Assembly (NCBI GenBank): GCA_902773065.1
Contig: CACYDD010000108.1
Coordinates: 1-8,536 of the forward strand
Reading direction: 5' to 3'
Length of the DNA: 8,536 nucleotides
Source of the DNA: an uncultured Ruminococcus sp.
Lineage (GTDB): Bacteria; Bacillota; Clostridia; Oscillospirales; Acutalibacteraceae
Part shown: positions 1 through 6,024 of the stretch, one piece after another
Layout: every line of letters begins with the position of its first letter
Position numbering within the stretch: position 1 is the first letter of the stretch
Made by a program: the position numbers and the translations under genes
The notes under the pieces: model-generated
Database searches by the model: none
The model's input: the letters and a program-made list of their open reading frames with translations, nothing else
What the model was told of the DNA's origin: nothing

Positions 1-2620
1 CCGAAGACTCCGGAGCGGACTGCGAAGTTTCCTGTGAAGATTCATCATCTATTTCCACGGCTGTTTTTACCTTATCCATTTCAGCCTTGGCGGCTTTGAC
101 ATATTCACGGACATTTTCTTTACTGCTTGCACTATTGATAATATAAGTATAATCGTTAATAATACTCTTGATAGTGGCTTTCTGCTCACTCTTGTAATCA
201 CTTAATGCAACGTAATTCTTTATTTCGTAAACACCGTCTGCCTTTGCCTCTGAAAGCTCTGCTGCGGAAGATTCGGCATTCAGCTGACTCTTGGTCTTTA
301 CCTTGCTGATTTCGGATTTCGCACTGTTAACCAGAGAATTAACCGAATTGACACTTGTTGCGCTGTTGATCTTTGATTTGTATTTCGAGATGATATTATT
401 GATTGTCTTGCGCTGTGCATCTTTATAATTACTCAGATTGACATAATTGGAGATGGAACTGATACCATTCGTTTTCGCAGTCTGAAGCTTTTCCTCGGCC
501 TCCTTTGCTTTCTGTTCCTTCGCCTCGGATTCTTCTTGTTTCAGTTCATCGTCGGTTTTGATCTTTGCAAGCTTTTTAATGCCTTCTTTTTTGATTTTTT
601 CAACTTCTTCAACCGTTTCGGCATTATCGATCTTTTCGTTATATTCCTCAAAAAGGTCTTTCACCTGTGTTGACTGCGTTTTCCTGTAGGTATTGCCGGC
701 AACGGAATTATGAAGCTCGATCTTTGCGCCTTCCTTTTTACTGTGCAGCTGCCTTTCACTTGCTTCCTGGCTGCTTATTTCGTTCTCGGAATTGACCGCC
801 TTCAGCGTTTTTACCTTCCGGATATCCTCAATGGCTTTTTCATAGATTTTATTGATCTCTGAACCGCTGTTTGCGTTGTTGATCAGTTCCGTGTACTTTT
901 CAACAAGCTTATCAATTTCTTTTTTCTCTTTTTCAGCATATTCATTCTGATCAATAAAGTTCTGTATTTCCTGAAGTGCTGCCTCTCTGCCTTCATTGAT
1001 TGTTGCATTCAGCTTTTCGTCATCCTTTTCGGACCAGTTCTTCTTTTTACCGTCATACCAGCTGATCTTTTTATTGTTATAGGCATCCTGGAAAGAAGTC
1101 ACCTCCGGCTTAGTGCCGCCGTAAGAAGAATACCATACATCGGGATACAGCGGATCGGGATTTTCCTTTGCCTTGCTGACATCCACCTTTGTGCTTTCAC
1201 CGTCACGAACCTTTCTTGCCACAACAACAAATCTGAATTCAGAAAAATCATAGGTACAGGTAGACAGTGTAACAAGTGTATCATTCTCGTTTACCTTGAC
1301 AGGGGTATCAATAATGGATCTCTCACGGACTTCATACACAAAGTTCAGGAAATCATAATCACTGTCAAAATCGCCTCTGAGGTAATTGAAAAACTGACCC
1401 TGTGATTCCAGCGTATTGGTTTTCAGAATGGAGATAATTTTCCACTCGCTCTTTTCATAAATAGTATTAAAGGTAAATGTCGGCGTTTTTTTGTAGAAAT
1501 CAAAATCCTCAAAATATTTCAGCGTACCGAACATTCTTCCGTCCTGCATATGATGACCGTGGAGTATCATATTTTTGGAATCGAGAGAGCTTCTGTAATC
1601 CATGAATACAGTGCCATAGTTGTCATAATTCTGATAGAAATCCCTGTACAGATAATATTCATGATCCTCACCCTCGGGTGGTTTGACAACAACATAGTCG
1701 ATCTTTGTATTCGGCACTTTGATCCAGCCTACCGTATCTTCATTTTCCGAAAGCAGCTTGCTGAAATCCACAAGTGTTCCTTCCGAGCCGTCAGTCGGCT
1801 TTTTGGTGATCGGGTTACCGTTTTCGTCCACCTCATCCTCCTGTGTCACAAGAAGGTTTCGGATGCTGTTACTGGTATTGTCATTGATCGCAGGTTTAAC
1901 AACAAGAAGATTCACCAGCATATAGGAAGAAACGACAAATGTACAGATTGCCAGAAGAAGGATGATCTTTCTGATCACATCAAACGGACTGTCACCCGAA
2001 CAGGGAATAAACCGTTTCCAGAGCTTATGCTTCTGTTTTGGTTTCAGAACGCTCTGACATACGCTGTAAAGGATCGTGCTGAAATCACATTCCGCCGCTT
2101 CTTCTGTCGGAAGAAAAATCAATATTCTGTTTTTGTATTCCATACTGAAAGCCGTGATTTTTTTCGGTTCCTCTTCAGTTGTTTCTTCTTCCGTTTTTAT
2201 TTCTTTTGCTTCTGTCTTTTCCGGTTCTTTGCTGTCAGCAGTGCTATCACTTTCGTCAGTTTCAATCTTGAGAACAGGTGCAATGCCTTCCTTTTTCTCG
2301 ATAATTTTGCCGGGATCAAGAAGCGGTGCTGTTATTTCTGTGAGCTTCCCTGTCAGACCGATTTCTTCCAGAAGCTTTTCCGCCTCCGCAGGGTCATTGC
2401 TCTTCAGAGCATCGGCTGTGATCACAAAATCGATTTTATCGTCCCCGGAAAGCGTTTCATCCAGAGCCTCGCTGACACTTTCTTTTGTAAGGTTGATCTC
2501 TGTTTTAAAAATGATATTGACATCGGATTCGCCAAGAAGCTTTACAGCATCATCAAATTCTTTCCGGGAGCTTTCGGTAAAAGCTTTGCCGCCTCGCGGA
2601 AAATACAATTCGGTATTCAT
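1..2620 (-). CDS. srtB: Class B sortase with large cytosolic N-terminal domain and long repeat-bearing C-terminal extension (partial, C-terminus off the window)
   Basis: Open frame of at least 873 codons with no stop before the left edge. It starts at an ATG at 2620, preceded by GGAG at 2634-2631. Sortases of class B are membrane transpeptidases that cleave a sorting signal and join the protein to peptidoglycan. Residues 1-195 are predicted cytosolic, with a Glu/Thr/Lys-rich linker at about 118-155. One membrane helix lies at about 219-241. The sortase domain is about 283-475: catalytic His356 in HGHHM, Cys455 in TLSTC, and Arg463 in EFRFVV, so all three catalytic residues are present. After it come a linker and four diverged helical repeats (548-853), then a Ser/Glu-rich tail. 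Typical class B sortases are only about 220-300 residues and end soon after the catalytic Arg, so this protein is about three times the usual size. It begins 37 bases after thiI and is probably co-transcribed with it. No sortase substrate is visible here. The sortase call is secure; the role of the extra domains is unknown. Confidence 0.93.
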   Translation of the reverse strand, partial: MNTELYFPRGGKAFTESSRKEFDDAVKLLGESDVNIIFKTEINLTKESVSEALDETLSGDDKIDFVITADALKSNDPAEAEKLLEEIGLTGKLTEITAPLLDPGKIIEKKEGIAPVLKIETDESDSTADSKEPEKTEAKEIKTEEETTEEEPKKITAFSMEYKNRILIFLPTEEAAECDFSTILYSVCQSVLKPKQKHKLWKRFIPCSGDSPFDVIRKIILLLAICTFVVSSYMLVNLLVVKPAINDNTSNSIRNLLVTQEDEVDENGNPITKKPTDGSEGTLVDFSKLLSENEDTVGWIKVPNTKIDYVVVKPPEGEDHEYYLYRDFYQNYDNYGTVFMDYRSSLDSKNMILHGHHMQDGRMFGTLKYFEDFDFYKKTPTFTFNTIYEKSEWKIISILKTNTLESQGQFFNYLRGDFDSDYDFLNFVYEVRERSIIDTPVKVNENDTLVTLSTCTYDFSEFRFVVVARKVRDGESTKVDVSKAKENPDPLYPDVWYSSYGGTKPEVTSFQDAYNNKKISWYDGKKKNWSEKDDEKLNATINEGREAALQEIQNFIDQNEYAEKEKKEIDKLVEKYTELINNANSGSEINKIYEKAIEDIRKVKTLKAVNSENEISSQEASERQLHSKKEGAKIELHNSVAGNTYRKTQSTQVKDLFEEYNEKIDNAETVEEVEKIKKEGIKKLAKIKTDDELKQEESEAKEQKAKEAEEKLQTAKTNGISSISNYVNLSNYKDAQRKTINNIISKYKSKINSATSVNSVNSLVNSAKSEISKVKTKSQLNAESSAAELSEAKADGVYEIKNYVALSDYKSEQKATIKSIINDYTYIINSASSKENVREYVKAAKAEMDKVKTAVEIDDESSQETSQSAPESS
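62..979 (-). repeat. Four diverged 58-residue helical repeats in the sortase C-terminal extension
   Basis: Within the sortase protein four units share one register: residues 548-605 (806-979), 631-689 (554-730), 719-776 (293-466) and 796-853 (62-235). Each opens with a pattern like G-x-x-E-I-x-N-Y and has an aromatic plus Gln/Lys-rich middle. Each then carries I-[IN]-N/S-A-x-S and closes on K-[VI]-K-T. Three units are 58 residues and one is 59. The two downstream units are the most alike. Linkers between units are charged or Ser/Ala-rich (for example residues 690-715, Glu/Lys/Ala, likely coiled coil). The DNA is not conserved between units, so these are old protein repeats and not recent tandem duplications. 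They resemble the helical stalk modules of Gram-positive surface proteins. I cannot assign a named family with certainty. Confidence 0.8.
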
Positions 2621-2657
2621 GTTTTCATCACTCCAATACATGACAGGATCAGGTCGA

Positions 2658-3824
2658 TCAGATCTGAGTTATTTTAACATTTTCAACCGCTTCCTGTATC
2701 AGCGGTGCAAAATCGATTTTGTTTTGTTCAGTGATCACATTTTTCAGAACCGGTCTGGTTCTCGGATGCTTTGGCGTAAATACCGTACAGCAGTCCTCAT
2801 ATGGTTGTATGGAAATATCAAAAGTATCGATTTTCCTTGATATTCCGATAATTTCTTCCTTGTCCATACCGATCAGCGGACGGAACACAGGCATTGTGCA
2901 CGCCTTGTCCGTGCAGGCGATCGCACCGATGGTCTGGCTTGCCACCTGACCCAGACTCTCACCTGTAATCAGTGCCTGACAGTTATTATTTTCCGCAATT
3001 TTTTCTGCGATCGTCATCATAAAACGACGCATAATTATCGTGAAATATTCTTCATGACATTTATCCCGGATTTCTTCCTGCAATTTTGTAAAAGGAACGG
3101 TGTACATTGTCATCTGACCGCTGTAGGCGGATACTCTGCGCAGAAGCTCCACAACCTTCTCTTCCGCTCTTTCACTGGTATAAGGCGGACTTGCAAAATG
3201 CACGGCAGTAAGCTCGATTCCTCGTTTTGCCATCATATAGGCGGCAACGGGGCTGTCGATTCCTCCCGAAATGAGGATTGCGGCTTTTCCTCCCGTTCCC
3301 ACAGGGATTCCGCCTGCACCTTTCAGCACGCCGGAATGGATATATGCCGCATTGTCTCTGATCTCGACCGTAACGACTGCATCAGGGTCGTGAACGTCAA
3401 CTGCCACATCCGGGAAAGTATCCGCAAGATACCCGCCGACTTCTCTTGCAATTTCGGGAGAAGTGAAAGGAAATTTCTTGTCTGACCGCTTTGCTTCTAC
3501 CTTGAAACTGCCGATCATATCAAATTGGTCTTTCAGATAGGCAGCAGCGGTTTCCTTAATATTTTCGATATCTTTTTCGGCAACGCAGGCACGGGAAAAT
3601 GTTGCGATCCCGAATATTTTTGAAATACAGTCAACTGCTTCATCTATATCGATATCATCAAACACAGGTGTGACTGTAATGATCGACTGTGAGTTTTTCA
3701 CCTTGAATGCACCGATCTTATGCAGTCTGTGTTTGATATTTTTAATCAGCCTGTCCTCAAAATTCTTTCTGTTAAGCCCTTTTAAAACGATCTCGCCCAG
3801 CTTGATCAAAATTACTTCCTTCAT
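2658..3824 (-). CDS. thiI: tRNA 4-thiouridine synthetase ThiI (no rhodanese domain)
   Basis: A 388-residue cytosolic enzyme that adenylates U8 of tRNA and replaces its oxygen with sulfur; in many bacteria it also supplies sulfur for the thiamine thiazole. The N-terminus starts with the conserved ILIKLGEIVLKG and leads into a THUMP RNA-binding domain (about 59-164). The ATP-binding PP-loop SGGIDS is at 186-191, followed by the family motif ITGESLGQ at 286-293. A Cys345-Cys346 pair near the C-terminus sits where the sulfur-handling Cys344 of E. coli ThiI is expected. The protein stops there: the rhodanese domain of enterobacterial ThiI is absent, as in Bacillus, where a dedicated NifS-type desulfurase next door feeds ThiI. 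The upstream neighbour here is exactly such a gene. Two Met codons are possible, 3827 and 3824; the GGGGTGA at 3835-3829 is better spaced (about 7 bases) for 3824. The stop TGA lies inside the 10-base palindrome TCAGATCTGA at 2658-2667. Confidence 0.96.
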   Translation of the reverse strand: MKEVILIKLGEIVLKGLNRKNFEDRLIKNIKHRLHKIGAFKVKNSQSIITVTPVFDDIDIDEAVDCISKIFGIATFSRACVAEKDIENIKETAAAYLKDQFDMIGSFKVEAKRSDKKFPFTSPEIAREVGGYLADTFPDVAVDVHDPDAVVTVEIRDNAAYIHSGVLKGAGGIPVGTGGKAAILISGGIDSPVAAYMMAKRGIELTAVHFASPPYTSERAEEKVVELLRRVSAYSGQMTMYTVPFTKLQEEIRDKCHEEYFTIIMRRFMMTIAEKIAENNNCQALITGESLGQVASQTIGAIACTDKACTMPVFRPLIGMDKEEIIGISRKIDTFDISIQPYEDCCTVFTPKHPRTRPVLKNVITEQNKIDFAPLIQEAVENVKITQI

Positions 3825-3841
3825 CATTTCACCCCTGTGTT

Positions 3842-3910
3842 AATGAGGAATGAGGAATGAGGAATGAGGAATGAACTCCTGACCCCTGAATCCTGACTCC
3901 TGAATCCTGT
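3842..3910. repeat. Two adjacent heptamer tandem arrays between nifS and thiI
   Basis: The plus strand shows four exact copies of AATGAGG at 3842-3869 plus a partial copy AATGA at 3870-3874. One base later come five heptamers of consensus [CA][TC]CCTGA: CTCCTGA 3876-3882, CCCCTGA 3883-3889, ATCCTGA 3890-3896, CTCCTGA 3897-3903 and ATCCTGT 3904-3910. The arrays lie 15 to 83 bases upstream of the thiI start, within the nifS-thiI spacer. On the transcribed (minus) strand they read as CCTCATT and TCAGGAN-type units. A 7-base period does not keep a reading frame and no ORF uses it. Similar short tandemly repeated heptamers are known from intergenic regions of cyanobacteria and some Firmicutes. Copy number may vary between strains. 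Confidence 0.9.
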
Positions 3911-3911
3911 C

Positions 3912-3948
3912 TGTACAATCTGCGAAATTTGCGGATAGATAGTGTACA
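3912..3948. other. Imperfect inverted repeat in the nifS-thiI spacer
   Basis: TGTACA at 3912-3917 followed directly by ATCTGC (3918-3923) faces GCGGAT (3931-3936) and a second TGTACA (3943-3948). This allows an inner 6-bp and an outer 6-bp stem with a 6-base bulge (3937-3942). In plus-sense RNA the inner stem is complete with one G-U pair. In the minus-sense transcript that would carry nifS-thiI it has one mismatch. No U-run follows on either side, so it is not an obvious terminator. It could be an operator, a processing hairpin or chance. Confidence 0.35.
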
Positions 3949-3965
3949 TTAGAATTTTATCACCT

Positions 3966-5102
3966 TTATCGCTTTCTTGCAAGTGTAGAAATGCCGATTT
4001 TAAGAGAGTTTATTAAAACATCTATGTCATTTTTGGTATTTTCTGACGAAAAACTGACCCTGATGGCAGAGTCTGTCAATTCAGCAGGCAGACCGAGTGC
4101 TGTCAGCACATGGCTTTTGTGACCTTTTGCACACGCCGAACCGCTTGACACAAAAATATTTCTTTCCGCAAGAAAATGTAAAACCGTTTCCGAACGCAGT
4201 CCCGGCAACGAGAAATTGATTATATACGGCAGACAATTTTCATCGGAATTGATTACTGCGCCCTCAAGCTCCGAAAGCTTTTCTCTGCAATAGATATTCA
4301 ATTTCCTGATATATTCTGCCTGAACTTTGATATCTTTATGTTCCTCAACTGCCACTCCCATGGCACAGACCGCAGGTGTCGGCTCTGTTCCGGGACGTAT
4401 TTTCTTTTCCTGAAGTCCTCCGAAATGCAGCGGAAGAATTCTTGCTCCCTTTCTGATATAAAGTGCACCACAGCCTTTTGGTGCATTGATTTTGTGACCG
4501 CTGACTGTCATCAGATCAATACCCAATTTTTTCGGCAGCAGCGGCATTTTCATAAAAGCCTGAACCGCATCAACATGAAACAGAGCCGGCGCACCTGCGG
4601 CGGCAATCGCACGATATACCGTTTCGATCGGCTGTATGGAACCGATCTCGTTATTCACTGCCATTATGCTTACCAATATCGTATCCTTTGTGACTGCGTC
4701 TCTAATCTCCTTTGGGCTGACTTTTCCGCTGCTGTCGGGAGTAAGATAAACAACCTCAAAACCTTCCTTTTCCAGCTGCTGCATCGCCTCTATCACAGAG
4801 GAATGTTCGATTGCCGTTGTCACAATTCTGTTTCCGCGTCGTTTCAGTGCATGAGCCGCACCAAAAACCGCTGTATTATTCCCTTCCGTGCCGCCCGACG
4901 TAAAATAGATCTCCTCGGGCTGAGCACCCATTGCCTGTGCTACTGTTTTCCGTGCTGCATCCAGCTCATGCTGTGCCTGCAAGCCCTTCGAATGAAGTGA
5001 TGACGGATTCCCGTAAGCTTCGGTCATAATTTCCAGTGCTTTTTCCGCAGCCGCCCCCGAGACACGGGTCGTTGCACTATTATCCAAATAAATTTCTTTC
5101 AA
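3966..5102 (-). CDS. nifS: Cysteine desulfurase, NifS/IscS family (class I)
   Basis: A 378-residue PLP enzyme that converts cysteine to alanine and leaves a persulfide on its active-site Cys for transfer to acceptors. The start is a TTG at 5102 that gives MKEIYLDNSATTR, the standard family N-terminus; the RBS is weak (AAAGG about 11 bases upstream). Visible active-site features: the glycine-rich TSGGTEGNN at 68-76 (phosphate binding), His100 in EHSS (stacks on the PLP ring), Asn151 in VNNEIG, Asp178 in HVDAVQ, and Lys204 in SGHK (Schiff base). The persulfide loop SSGSACAKG carries Cys324. Full family length, no damage. thiI follows 141 bases downstream on the same strand. By analogy with the NifZ-ThiI pair of Bacillus subtilis, its likely partner is ThiI in tRNA thiolation, but a role in Fe-S assembly cannot be excluded. 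No iscU or sufU-like scaffold gene lies in the window. Confidence 0.96.
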   Translation of the reverse strand: MKEIYLDNSATTRVSGAAAEKALEIMTEAYGNPSSLHSKGLQAQHELDAARKTVAQAMGAQPEEIYFTSGGTEGNNTAVFGAAHALKRRGNRIVTTAIEHSSVIEAMQQLEKEGFEVVYLTPDSSGKVSPKEIRDAVTKDTILVSIMAVNNEIGSIQPIETVYRAIAAAGAPALFHVDAVQAFMKMPLLPKKLGIDLMTVSGHKINAPKGCGALYIRKGARILPLHFGGLQEKKIRPGTEPTPAVCAMGVAVEEHKDIKVQAEYIRKLNIYCREKLSELEGAVINSDENCLPYIINFSLPGLRSETVLHFLAERNIFVSSGSACAKGHKSHVLTALGLPAELTDSAIRVSFSSENTKNDIDVLINSLKIGISTLARKR

Positions 5103-5131
5103 AAAAACACAACCTTTTTATAGTGGAAAAT

Positions 5132-5161
5132 GAATGTATAATTTATAAAATAAACAAGATA
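5132..5161 (+). promoter_or_regulatory. Candidate sigma-G-like promoter for spoVAC
   Basis: GAATG at 5132-5136 matches the forespore sigma-G -35 pattern (GHATR). After 18 bases, CAAGATA at 5155-5161 matches the -10 pattern CATNHTA at all but one base. In Bacillus the spoVA operon is read by sigma-G. The stretch is AT-rich, so a chance match is possible. Transcription would start about 80 bases before the spoVAC ATG. Confidence 0.35.
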
Positions 5162-5187
5162 ATATAATTATATAACGACAATGACAT
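5159..5187 (-). promoter_or_regulatory. Candidate sigma-A promoter for nifS (divergent)
   Basis: On the minus strand ATGTCA (5187-5182), 17 bases, then TATTAT (5164-5159), about 50 bases ahead of the nifS TTG. The -35 is weak and the region is very AT-rich. It overlaps the candidate spoVAC promoter, so the two transcripts would diverge from the same 147-base spacer. Confidence 0.3.
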
Positions 5188-5249
5188 ATCATAACATTTT
5201 GCAAAGCCAAAATGGACAACCATTTTCAATTTGAACGAGAGTGATAATT

Positions 5250-5693
5250 ATGACAATAACAAAAGAAGAATATTCAAAAATGGTGGAGCAGGCTTCACCG
5301 AACAGTAAGATCCTGCGTGACTGTGCAGGTGCATTCTTTGTCGGAGGATTCATCTGCACGATCGGTCAGGCACTGACAGACCTTTACAGCATGACAGGCT
5401 ATGAGATCAAGGATGCCCGTTGTCTGACAAGTGTGACACTTGTGTTTCTCGGCGCACTTTTCACCGCCCTCGGCTGGTATGACAATATTGCTAAGATCGG
5501 CGGTGCAGGTACGCTTGTACCCATCACGGGATTTTCCAATGCCGTTGCCTCCCCTGCCATGGAATTCAAAAGTGAAGGCTATGTCCTCGGACTCGGTGCG
5601 AAAATGTTCATTATCGCAGGTCCTGTCATCGTTTACGGTACAGTCGCTTCTATCCTGTACGGTTTGTGCCTGTTTGTTAAAAGCCTGCTGTGA
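5250..5693 (+). CDS. spoVAC: Stage V sporulation protein AC (SpoVAC)
   Basis: A 147-residue hydrophobic membrane protein that matches the full length of Bacillus SpoVAC (about 150 residues). SpoVA proteins sit in the spore inner membrane and move Ca-dipicolinic acid into the forespore and out at germination; SpoVAC has been reported to act as a mechanosensitive channel. Family features: an N-terminal hydrophilic stretch, then AFFVGGFICTIGQA (28-41), a second hydrophobic segment (about 59-77), and the most conserved block GAGTLVPITGFSNA (85-98). This is followed by SEGYVLGLGAKMF (108-120) and a last hydrophobic segment (about 121-143). I chose ATG 5250 over an in-frame GTG at 5241, because GAGAG at 5237-5241 is spaced correctly only for the ATG and homologues begin MTxx. 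In most Clostridia spoVAC is followed at once by spoVAD and spoVAE; here a 331-base gene-free stretch follows, so this copy stands alone. Confidence 0.93.
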   Translation: MTITKEEYSKMVEQASPNSKILRDCAGAFFVGGFICTIGQALTDLYSMTGYEIKDARCLTSVTLVFLGALFTALGWYDNIAKIGGAGTLVPITGFSNAVASPAMEFKSEGYVLGLGAKMFIIAGPVIVYGTVASILYGLCLFVKSLL

Positions 5694-5699
5694 AAAATT

Positions 5700-5755
5700 T
5701 TGATTGCGCTGCGGCACTAAACAGATTGATTTGTAAGATGTTGCAGCGTAATTGA
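5700..5755. other. Long imperfect stem-loop just after spoVAC
   Basis: ATTGCGCTGC (5703-5712) pairs with GCAGCGTAAT (5743-5752) through ten positions including one G-U. Three further outer positions can pair if wobbles are allowed. The loop is 30 bases. It starts 7 bases after the spoVAC stop and has no following U-run. It may stabilise the 3' end of the mRNA or belong to a structured element together with the next two hairpins. Confidence 0.45.
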
Positions 5756-5904
5756 CAGCGGAGACACTCCGCCGGTGCGTGACCGCACTGGACATTTCGC
5801 GTTCTGGTTTATGCATTACACAAATTCAATGCCGCGAATCAAGTAAATGGATTATTATTTCATATAAGCTGAAGTGCGGCAATAAATGATGGTTTACAAT
5901 AAAT
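5752..5904. repeat. Intergenic direct repeat, copy A
   Basis: Shares with 6748-6872 the starting TTGACA (5752-5757), a 21-base block identical in both copies (5774-5794) and a nearby TTTCGC. It also shares CAAATTCA plus TGCCG (13 of 14 positions) and a 3' block ending in GGTTTACAATAAAT (5891-5904). The 21-base block holds a small hairpin: GTGCG (5775-5779), loop TGAC, CGCAC (5784-5788). In this copy CCG and TGG outside it extend the stem to 8 bp with one G-U. Copy A has an extra 13 or so bases near its left end, which form the GCGGAG/CTCCGC hairpin. Confidence 0.75.
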
Positions 5905-5930
5905 AGCCGGGGAAAAATATGTAAAAATTC

Positions 5931-5959
5931 TTGTAAAATGATAAAAAATGTGGTATTAT
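5931..5959 (+). promoter_or_regulatory. Sigma-A promoter for the flavin reductase-rubredoxin gene
   Basis: TTGTAA (5931-5936), exactly 17 bases, then TATTAT (5954-5959) preceded by TGG, an extended -10. An overlapping TATAAT sits at 5957-5962. Predicted transcription start is near 5967, giving a leader of about 58 bases. This is the clearest housekeeping promoter in the window. Confidence 0.6.
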
Positions 5960-5979
5960 AATGTTGTATTATTATTTCG

Positions 5980-6001
5980 GATAGGCAAAGAGTTGCTTAT
6001 C
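5980..6001 (+). promoter_or_regulatory. Leader hairpin before the flavin reductase-rubredoxin gene
   Basis: GATAGGCAA (5980-5988), loop AGAG, TTGCTTATC (5993-6001): nine pairs with one G-U. It lies in the predicted 5' leader and ends 5 bases before the AAGGAG ribosome binding site (6007-6012). It could influence translation start or mRNA stability, or as DNA serve as an operator dyad. No known riboswitch or T-box pattern is recognisable. Confidence 0.4.
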
Positions 6002-6024
6002 GGCGAAAGGAGAAAACTGTTTTT

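Larger units (their letters stand above)
5694..6024. other. 331-base gene-free spacer between spoVAC and the rubredoxin fusion gene
   Basis: I find no convincing coding frame here. From left to right it contains a long imperfect stem (5700-5755), a 6-bp triloop hairpin with GCGGAG at 5758-5763 facing CTCCGC at 5767-5772, and the first copy of the direct repeat (5752-5904). A sigma-A promoter (5931-5959) and a leader hairpin (5980-6001) complete it. No hairpin here is followed by a U-run, so no clear terminator for spoVAC is seen. Confidence 0.7.

Noticed and set aside
1550..2677. 375-codon open frame on the plus strand, rich in Phe, Cys and Arg
   Set aside because: It lies antisense to the sortase, whose minus-strand frame carries the membrane helix and intact catalytic His, while this frame has odd composition, no RBS and no recognisable domain.
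2076..2840. Ser-rich 254-codon plus-strand frame
   Set aside because: Antisense shadow of the sortase N-terminus and the end of thiI; low-complexity Ser/Phe composition comes from the Glu/Lys-rich opposite strand.
3842..3910. Tandem repeats considered as a CRISPR array
   Set aside because: Units are 7 bases with no spacers and no cas genes nearby.
4338..5000. 220-codon plus-strand frame inside nifS
   Set aside because: Entirely antisense to a well-conserved cysteine desulfurase; Cys/His-rich composition typical of a shadow.
5241..5249. GTG start of spoVAC giving three extra residues
   Set aside because: The GAGAG ribosome binding site would overlap this GTG; ATG 5250 is properly spaced and fits the family N-terminus.
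5295..5816. 173-codon minus-strand frame over spoVAC and the following spacer
   Set aside because: Opposes a clear SpoVAC protein, contains no domain and has no ribosome binding site.
5694..6024. Search for a truncated spoVAD or other small gene after spoVAC
   Set aside because: Stops occur in all frames and no SpoVAD-like residues or RBS were found.
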